From the NCBI GenBank assembly GCA_015680685.1, contig MNCI01002923.1:776872-840871 (forward strand): a stretch of 64,000 bases of DNA. Direction: 5' to 3'. Both the position numbers and the translations under genes were made by a program. This stretch comes from Gnetum montanum (lineage: Eukaryota > Streptophyta > Gnetopsida > Gnetales > Gnetaceae). Of this stretch, positions 56,980 to 64,000 are shown one piece after another. Each line of letters begins with the position of its first letter. The first letter of the stretch is position 1. The notes below the pieces were generated by a model. That model made no database searches. It saw only the letters and a list, made by a program, of their open reading frames with translations, and was not told the origin of the DNA.

Positions 56980-57250
56980 ATTAAAGAAACTTTGAATCAA
57001 TTAGTGACCTTGGTAGTTCCAAAATTAGGAAGGGTTCAAAAGCTTTGTAAAGGGTGTGACTTCAAGGGGACTAAATACTCTTCATACTCTTCTACTTGCT
57101 TGAGTGCTTGATTATTTTTCATGACTTTGAATCAATCAGTGACCTTGGTAGTTCCAAAATTAGGAAGGGTTCAAAGGCTTTGTAAAGGGTGTGACTTCAA
57201 GGTGACTAAATACTCTTCATACTCTTCTACTTGCTTGAGTGCTTCAGTAT
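56980..57250. repeat. About 135-bp tandem duplication in F
   Basis: TTTGAATCAATTAGTGACC at 56991 recurs as TTTGAATCAATCAGTGACC at 57126. The copies differ at only a handful of positions over about 130 bp, so the duplication is younger than the element. Confidence 0.85.
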
Positions 57251-57863
57251 TTTTCACAAACTTCTTACTATTCCATTTCAACCACCAATAGGAAGTCAAA
57301 TAAAGTATTTTCATGGTTTGGTTTCCATTCTAAATTTCAAAAAAAAAAGGAGAGAAATGATGAAAATTCAAAGCACACCCCTCAAAAAAATAAATGGACT
57401 ACAAGCATTAGTTATGGGACTATAAAGACATGCACCTATGGCTAAAGGTTCCCTCTAACTAAGGCCCTCTCTCACTTCCTACTTCTCTCTTTCCTTCTCC
57501 TTATGGAATGGTAGTTATCTTGTGGAACCACTCTTGTAGCTCATGTGGGTGGATTAGTATTAGGGTAGCTATGATGCAGCATCACTGAAAGCATATGGTT
57601 TTGGTTTGGACTGAGAGTGGATCTTCCTAGGTCATTTTAAATACAAATTCCACAAGGGACTTCTTATGACCTCAATTTAGAACTCCATTCCACCTTCTCT
57701 ATCATCCATCCATGCTACCATAACTCACCTCACTACCATGTTCTATGTTATGTTCTATGCCTTGGTTTGATGTGTTGGAATTCTTGGATAGACTCTTTTT
57801 GGTTCGTCCTTAACTTTTCATGACCATTAATCGACTGTGAGGGCCATAGACTTCTTAGTTGAG

Positions 57864-57920
57864 GTTATGTAAGGACAATAAGGGCATGATCTTGGTATGG
57901 AGAGGACCCACTTGCATAGC
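57864..57920 (+). other. F copy of the conserved hairpin
   Basis: Arms GTTATGTAAG (57864-57873) and CTTGCATAGC (57911-57920) form ten pairs, two of them G-U. The loop contains TGGTATGGAGAGGACCCA, related to the CTTTGGGGAGGATCC of B. Confidence 0.65.
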
Positions 57921-58208
57921 TCGTGGCTTGATTAGTTAAGGTTCTTTACCTTTGACATTGCCATAATCCTATCTTTTGCATATTCTATTGTGTATTCTGC
58001 TCAGTGCTCCTTCACCTTTTATTTCATTCATCCCCTAAATCATTTTTTCTACACTTTTTCAAATTTATGAGCTCCAACACACTATTCTCATATTTTCATG
58101 CTATTCTTGGCCTTTTGAGCTTTCATTTGATTCCATTTTCATTCAAAAATTCTTTGTATTTTGCAATTTTGACCAAAGTCAATGATCATCTATAGTGGTC
58201 AAAAATTG

Positions 58209-58253
58209 CATTAACGAAGCCTTATCAATGTACTGCATAAATCCTATATATAC
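58209..58253 (+). promoter_or_regulatory. F internal U3-like promoter segment
   Basis: 58209-58235 aligns without gaps to 61883-61909 of the F 3' LTR U3: 18 of 27 bases are identical and 8 of the 9 differences are transitions (ACGAAGCC against ACGAGGCC). TATATATA follows at 58245, 9 bp downstream. In the LTR the TATAAATA region follows at about 12 bp. The pattern fits a promoter copy decayed by deamination. Confidence 0.65.
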
Positions 58254-58722
58254 TATTGTGCACATAGGAATTTTTGACATTTTCCTCATAACACACAAGG
58301 AGTTTTCCTAATTTTTCAAAGCCCAAAACCTTCCAAAGCCCATAACTTCCAAAAAAACATTTGTCCAAATCACTTCGTTTTTCAATCCTACACTTATTGA
58401 AGATAAGCTCTTTATTGTGGGGACAACAAACTTTAAGGTTTCCAATGAAAAATCAATGAAAATTTTTGGAAATTCTTATAACTCCCCCAAAGGGTTAATA
58501 ACCTTAACAATATACAAAGATCAATTTTTTAAAAAAGTTAGCACTTTCAACAACCTCTAGGATGAATTATTACCAATAGCACATAAATAAATAATAATTG
58601 GAATAATTAAATTAGCCATAATCACAACTTAGCCAAGTGTAACTATCCTTAAGAGATAAAGGTATCCCAATTGCTTCAAGTTACACAACAATTGCTAATC
58701 CATGGTCTTATTATGATTATAG

Positions 58723-61592
58723 ATGGTACCAAAACTAAAATGATCTTAGGAAGGAGAACCCTCTCAACCAAGGGAGAAGAAACCTAGGGCTAGAAGGGGC
58801 CAACAAGAACAAGCATAAGAACCACTAGATGTAACTCATGCAATGGGACCTCTTCATGAGGAGTCCAAAGTGGAATCTATACAATAGATTCTAGAAGAAG
58901 AAGTTTCCACTAAGAAATCACAATGAGGAGAAGTGCCTTGACTCATGCCAAGGCTTGAAGTTACTTTGACTCAAGCTTGCCTTGACATCATCAAGTCCTG
59001 GGAGATTCAACAATCAATTTTTCAAGAAATGAACTTTGGGCCATTTCTAGACAAAGCTCTAGCATAAGTTAAAACATAATTATAAGCCTCTCCCATGTGG
59101 CCAGTCATCATATCTAGTGGGAAATGGTAAATGGGAGAGACATATCTCTTCTAGAAAAATTGAAGGCTAGGGTCCATAGTCAAGATCAAGGATATTCAAG
59201 TATCCTACTTAGCTGAAGCTATTGCGTAGGCACTGGGGTTGCCTGACTCTAGGACATAGTTGGTAGAACCATCAATGAAAGATGATCCTAAGGCCAAAAA
59301 GGAGTGGACTTAGTAGTGCTACAAGGTTGACTGTTAGGAGTATGGCATGCTCACACCAGTGGAGCATATCTATTTTAAAATTATGGCCTATCACCTCAAC
59401 CCAATGGTGAGACCCAGCAAGGTGATCACCTTCTCCACCTGAGAATACATCACTCTAAGCAAAAACTTTCCTGTGAATCTTCCACAACTCATCTACTTAA
59501 AAATAGAGAAGTGTTTCAAGGAAAACGAACATGGAAGGAAAACCCTACCCATTCCATGCCTCATCCTAAAACTCTGCAAAATAACAAGAATTATCTACTA
59601 TTCAAATGACACAATCATGCATGCTCCTTTGGCCTCATGGTCCAAGATTATGAAAGATAAGATGCCAACAACTCAAGAAGAGGAGAAACCACCACCACCA
59701 CTATCCACTCAAGAAACAATGTCGGAGGCCTGCATAACCATTAAGTGCCTATGCAAAATCTAAGAGCAACTCTTGAGTAGGCAAGAGTAACGAGTAGGGA
59801 CAATTGGTATAGATCCATATATGTACCAACCACCATTGAGTCACCTTAATGAGGTGGCTCAAATAATTAGTCTAATGGAAAGAGGTGGACCAATTTTCTT
59901 TTCCCAATGGACGCAATTGCCTGTGAGGTTGGATGCTAATGATCGAGAGGTGATGATGTCATTATCACAACACCATTTATTCCTAGAAATCTTTGGGAAT
60001 GCCACCACCTTCTTGATGTGATTGGAGAAAGGTGAAGGAGTAATTGTCTTGGTGATGTAGCACCAACAGTAGGAGATGGTGGCTAAAGTCATTACTGACC
60101 ATGTAGTTAAAGCACTCAATGCATCTACAACATTTGTACTAGACATATTTTCACTTCAAGATGTGCAAACATCCATGAGCATGGTCAATCGAAAATTGAA
60201 TGTAGTCCAACATGACGAATTTCTGGATCAACTGGTGGAGACTAGGAAACTAATTTTAGATATCTTTGATTTTCCAAAAAAACATCATTGCAACCCAGTC
60301 AGAGTTGCTATATGTAAGGAGTAAGTGCATCATTTTAGATGGGTAGCTCAAAATAGCTCAAGCACAAAATCAATGCTTGGTTGTGGAGTTTGCTAAATTT
60401 CATACTTACCTTGCTAATCCTATAATCCTTAACCTAATAGTAACTAGAGATGAAGCTTTTCAATAGCTTCAAGAATGATTTCGAAAGGCTAAGAAGGAGG
60501 CAGTAATGACCATTTTAAGTAGTCCATAGCAGACACAAAGGTGTACTTAATTCAAAAGGACTTAGCATAGATGCACTAAGAGAATGAGGCTTTGACTATC
60601 TAGATTCATCACCTACACAATGTTGATATCTAGAAGGAAAAAATGTAAGAATTTATTCATCAATAGTAGAAGCATCTTGGCAAGGTGAACACTAAGTTAA
60701 GGAGATTGGCCATAGAGAATCAAAATCTATCAAAGAAGGAAGTTTATGCCTTGTGCTAGAAATTTGCTATCGAGATTGTTGCCTAGAAGAATTAAGCCTT
60801 AAGGATTAAAAGAGTTAAAAATTACTATAGAGACTAGGTTGGCTTGCAAAAGGAAGTCAATGAGAAGCACATCCAAATGGAAAAGGCAAAAATAAATGAA
60901 GCACTCCAACAACTCCAACAAGGAAAAGTGTTTGGTAGCCCATCATTGATAGGATTGATGCTTACAATAAAGTAGAGATTCACTTAAAGGAGTTGTAGAT
61001 AGAAGAAATGATAGAATATATGGAGTTGGCCAATCTTCAATATGTGAACCTAGCTATGTTGACTATCGGACGACCACAGTTAGAGTTAGAGAAACAAGTG
61101 GCTAGCTCATATTTTTTATATGAGGCAAAGTTTAAGCACCATAAAGACACCAAGCAAAAGATTGAGACTACAAATGTTGAACTTGAAGTTTTGAAAGCAT
61201 GCTTCATAGATCAACGATCAATTGCTAATAACTTAGGAAAAAGGATGAATGATTACTAGGAGTTGAAGGATACAGTCAAAGCATTCGACATTGAATGCAA
61301 ACAATTCATTGCCTAGTTCATCAATGCAAAGGAGTTGTTTCTAATAATACCATGTTCTTTGGATGTGTCCATTCCAACCAACATTAGTAAAGCTACATGG
61401 ATGGTGCATGATCCTAGAAGTAAGGAGGAGAAAATGGAAATACTACTAGATGCTTTCTGCCTCCCACCAGAAGTTGTAGCAATAGTAGGATAGCCATAGT
61501 CACCTTGACCACTACATGTTCATGAAGTTGGAGAAGGTTCCTTAGAACCTCTGGAGCTACCACCGCTTGGGATTATTTGTTCTTCTCCATAA
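58723..61592 (+). pseudogene. F 3' accessory ORF (longest copy)
   Basis: ATG 58723 follows TTATGATTATAG. N-terminus: GEPSQPREKKPRARRGQQEQ (basic). Middle: FQEMNFGPFLDKALA, then YGMLTPVEHIYFKIMAYHLN, PMVRPSKVITFST, LPQLIYLKIEKCFKENEHGR and KTLPIPCLILKLC. From memory this resembles the plant-specific putative transposon-protein domain found in the extra ORF of Athila/Tat elements. Second half: coiled-coil-like segments (LELEKQVASSYFLYEAKFKH, TKQKIETTNVELEVLKACF), FINAKELFLIIPC, IPTNISKATWMVHDPRSKEE, EPLELPPLG. Length about 950 codons if restored, with over 40 stops or shifts. Function unknown; an envelope-like or particle-associated role is only a guess. Confidence 0.65.
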
Positions 61593-61804
61593 AATTTCAA
61601 GCCATCAAGGAAGATGCTATCCAATTTTGAAGAGTTATGTCATGTGTTCAATTTTGTATCCTGAACACTATTATTTTTGTAATGTGTTGATCCATACACC
61701 TAGGCACTTCATTTTTTTGTCAAGTTAGTATATTTTTGTTTGTGAAAGGTCAGTCAATAATTCCATACCTTCCCAACTTTTGTAAAGAACTCAAGGAGAA
61801 GTTT

Positions 61805-61823
61805 CCATTTAGTCGTAGGTGTA
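61805..61823 (+). other. F polypurine tract, degenerate
   Basis: CATTTAGTCGTAGGTGTA directly precedes the 3' LTR. By position it corresponds to the GTCGTGGGGGCA of E with purine-run substitutions. Confidence 0.6.
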
Positions 61824-62682
61824 TGATGAGTTGCAATTTTGTTGGCTATGTTGACAAGGCCTCATTGATGCATCATATCATGCATCGACGAGGCCCCATT
61901 GACGTAGTGTCTATTTTCAACTATAAATATATGTCCACCAGCTGCATTTATAACAAATATGATTTAGTAGTAGTGAATCTCTTGTAGTTTATTCATTTGA
62001 GAGTTAGAATTTTTCTCCTATGTGCCCACAACAAGAGTCATTAAGTGTATGGATCTTTATTTGAGCATTATTGTACCTAAGCACATTAATGTGTGCGGAA
62101 ATAAAGATGAACTTTCTAATAAACCTTGTAGCATTTTGGATAGATTAAATATTTTATTTATGCATTTAATGCTTTCAATTATCCATCAAATATTATATAG
62201 TAATTAAGTTAATGAAGCAATTAAGCAAGCTAGATTAAACACATATGCATGACTACTTCGAGCATAACACATATTTTCTTGGTAATCCTAGTAGCATTAT
62301 TGCTTGGTACACCTAGTAGCATAGTGCTTAGTAACCTAGTAGTGGATACGTGGGTTCAAGAGATGTACAGAAAGTGGGACCAAATGCTTATGTTAAGACT
62401 AATTAGAAACTAGTTAATTAGTTAATCCAATTACTTTTATCTTCATTTGAACATGAAACCATAAAATACAAAATGATAAAAATTAGATACCTCAATTACA
62501 CTAAACCATACCAATGTACTTCACAAGTGTAATTGGTAAGACAACAATTGACCTTAAGGTAAAGATTCACTTCCTAGAAGACTAGTGCACCAAAAACTAC
62601 AAAGTCTACAAAATTCAACTAGATCATGCATGAATTCTTGTGATTCAAATGGTTTGGCATAGGGGTACCTTACCACTCATAA
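61824..62682 (+). repeat. F 3' LTR
   Basis: 859 bp, TGATGAGTTGCAATTTTG to CCACTCATAA (terminal CA mutated to AA). U3 palindrome GACAAGGCCTCATTGA and ATCGACGAGGCCCCATTGAC, then TATAAATA at about 61922. TSD AATTG follows at 62683-62687. Confidence 0.92.
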
Positions 62683-62687
62683 AATTG

Positions 62688-63085
62688 TATTATATTATTC
62701 AATTTTATGCTATTACATATTATTTCATCTTACTTATAATATTTTGTAATATTGAAAATGGCTCTTAACTTGACAAGTATTATCATCATTTATGGAATCT
62801 ACTTATTTGAAAGTTGAGTTGATTTAGTAATGGATTTTTCCTTTTTTTTATATTCATGAATCCTAAAAAATTCACATGTTATTGGAGCATGATGGGGAGT
62901 GATTATTTTACATAAATATGATTTGATAGTACTAACAAAAGGATTTTTGTGTGACCATGAAAATGATGAGAATGTGTGCATCACTACAAGAAATTCAAGT
63001 GTTGAATAGACTAAATTACAATGTTTTTAAGTTATAAATAAGATCCCTGCTACATGCTTAGGGTTGATAAGAACTTTTTGATAAC
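62688..63085. other. AT-rich flank without recognisable genes
   Basis: No coding motif or repeat boundary seen between the F TSD and the Copia gag-like stretch. Confidence 0.5.
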
Positions 63086-63660
63086 CCTGAGCATGTTTAG
63101 AGAATTTGTACAACATGTCAAAAAGTTAGAGATAATCTACAAGATGTTAATAAAGCTTGAAGAAATATTTAAATTTAAGAATAAGACAGTATCCATTCAA
63201 AATCAATTGAATTCATTGAAGTTAAAATAAGGTGATATGATGGAAACACTTTTCTAAAAAGTTTCTACACTAGTTACAAGTTGGACTTCAAGCATAAAAT
63301 ACCTAGGTATTCGATGAAACTACTAAATTTTTTCTTTTGAGAGCATTACCTCTATGATATAATGTTTTTAACAAGATGATAGAAGAATGCTAGGAAGTAA
63401 TATATAATGACTAAATTATGTATAGAAGTATTAAAAGAAGCTAAGATGAAGACTTATGCATTCAAAAGTAAGATCCTTTTTCAAGTAGTAATGAGTAAAG
63501 ACATGAATGATTTGAAATGAAAGCAGCTATCTTGATAGCATTACATTTTCAAAAAAAAAAGAGTAGCCATGACATAGACCATTGTTAAGACAACCCAAAA
63601 AATTCTAAGAAAAAGATAATGAGTAAATGTCAAGCTAATAAATTTACCAAGAATAGGACT
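63086..63660 (+). pseudogene. Degenerate Copia gag-like segment
   Basis: The plus-frame pieces KLEEIFKFKNKTVSIQNQLN, SLKLK, GDMMETLF, KVSTLVTSW and later KEAKMKTYAFKSKILFQVV have the spacing and residues of the Copia gag domain (LKMKDGE...YFxKVxxLV). Stops are frequent and the match is judged by eye, so this is tentative. Confidence 0.35.
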
Positions 63661-64000
63661 AAATGCTTAACAAGAAAAATAATGAAAAACAAAATGAATC
63701 AAAGCCCAAGTTTGTTATTGTTTTAAAGAAAGAATCACAACATCCTATTGTTGACTTTAATGTTCTAATAGTTCTATGTATATTAATTTTATCACCTCAC
63801 AACATTTTACAATTTATCATTATTATGCATTGTTAAAGACTTCCTAAATCCTCATCATATAAGAATTCACAACAGATATTTGATTAAGATCATAAAATAT
63901 GAGGAAATAAAAATTTTTGATCTCCAATTAAAAAAATGTATTTTATAATGTAAAGTTTGTCATGATGTTGATATTGTTAAATATTTTGTATTTTCAATCA
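63661..64000. other. AT-rich end of window
   Basis: Nothing recognisable apart from short A/T runs. Confidence 0.5.

Larger units (their letters stand above)
56530..58722 (+). other. F conserved non-coding block
   Basis: Begins with the terminal peptide FQLSHGGDGH (56530-56560). Then: T-rich stretch ending TTTTTCTAATAAAATGG (56600-56782); AAAGGGTGTGACTTCAAGGG (57048-57067, repeated in a tandem copy at 57183); an ATAAAGACATGCACCTATGG motif (57422-57441); conserved hairpin (57864-57920); internal U3-like segment with TATA (58209-58253); candidate donor (58494); the 3' ORF. Confidence 0.7.
49934..62682 (+). mobile_element. Element F: Athila-like element with complete gag-PR-RT-RNH-INT order plus 3' ORF
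   Basis: 12,749 bp, LTRs 49934-50804 and 61824-62682, perfect TSD AATTG (49929-49933 and 62683-62687). Order: primer site, gag (about 50850-52880), protease (52960-53450), RT (53640-54560), RNase H (54680-55110), integrase (55270-56440), terminal peptide (56540), non-coding block (to 58722), 3' ORF (58723-61592), polypurine tract, LTR. Stops and shifts in every domain make it inactive, but it shows the full plan from which A, B, D and E are deleted. The LTR family differs from those elements in U3 (GACGAGGCC-type rather than GATATC-type motifs). Confidence 0.93.

Noticed and set aside
63086-63660. The Copia gag-like stretch and the Copia integrase remnant (48640-49810) as one element split by F
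   Set aside because: Gag should precede protease and integrase in the same orientation, but here it lies downstream; they are more likely separate remnants.
1-64000. CRISPR arrays, bacterial operons, tRNA or rRNA genes
   Set aside because: No regularly spaced identical repeats, no tRNA or rRNA signature and no dense coding; the content is plant retrotransposons.

Overview
The window is intergenic DNA from a large, repeat-rich plant genome. A conifer or other gymnosperm is my inference, from the AT-rich, gene-poor sequence made almost entirely of large, old, nested LTR retrotransposons of the Athila/Tat branch of Ty3/gypsy. The species cannot be read from the sequence. I see no intact host gene, tRNA, rRNA or CRISPR array. 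Every coding region is a retroelement remnant carrying stops and frameshifts.

Left half (about 1018-43684): a four-level nest, supported by target-site duplications (TSDs). Element E (+) is the host. D (-, 1209-35178, TSD CATAC) sits inside E's 5' LTR. Inside D lie A (-, 5059-12130, TSD CTAGT) and B (+, 17928-33776, TSD CTTTC). Inside B's gag lies C (-, 19564-28544, TSD GTATT/GTATC). A, B, D and E are Athila-like: LTRs of about 840-880 bp bounded by TGAT...ATCA, a tRNA-Asp-type primer site, gag with or without protease, a long conserved non-coding block, a 3' accessory ORF (not in A), and a purine-rich tract next to the 3' LTR. None of these four has reverse transcriptase, RNase H or integrase. 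C is a different, Tat-like element with a second RNase H ahead of RT, a roughly 4 kb 5' LTR, no integrase and a truncated 3' LTR.

Middle (43685-49933): unassigned AT-rich DNA, a 5'-truncated LINE (45625-46658) with a perfect 17-bp TSD, and a Copia protease/integrase remnant (about 48640-49810).

Right (49934-62682): element F (+, TSD AATTG), the only Athila-like copy with a full gag-PR-RT-RNH-INT order, followed by the same non-coding block and 3' ORF. A degenerate Copia gag-like stretch follows to the window end.

Main discovery candidate: in all four elements that keep the 3' ORF (B, D, E, F), the non-coding block upstream of it holds the same ordered set of signals. These are a GTGTGACATCAAG block, one to three copies of a GACATGTTACCCATG-like motif, a hairpin with a compensatory base-pair change, and then a TATA-bearing segment resembling that element's own LTR U3. 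Each internal segment matches its own family's U3 motif (GATATC-type in B, D and E; GACGAGGCC-type in F). This looks like an internal promoter for a spliced 3' ORF transcript, carried by a group of mostly non-autonomous elements that must have been mobilised in trans.
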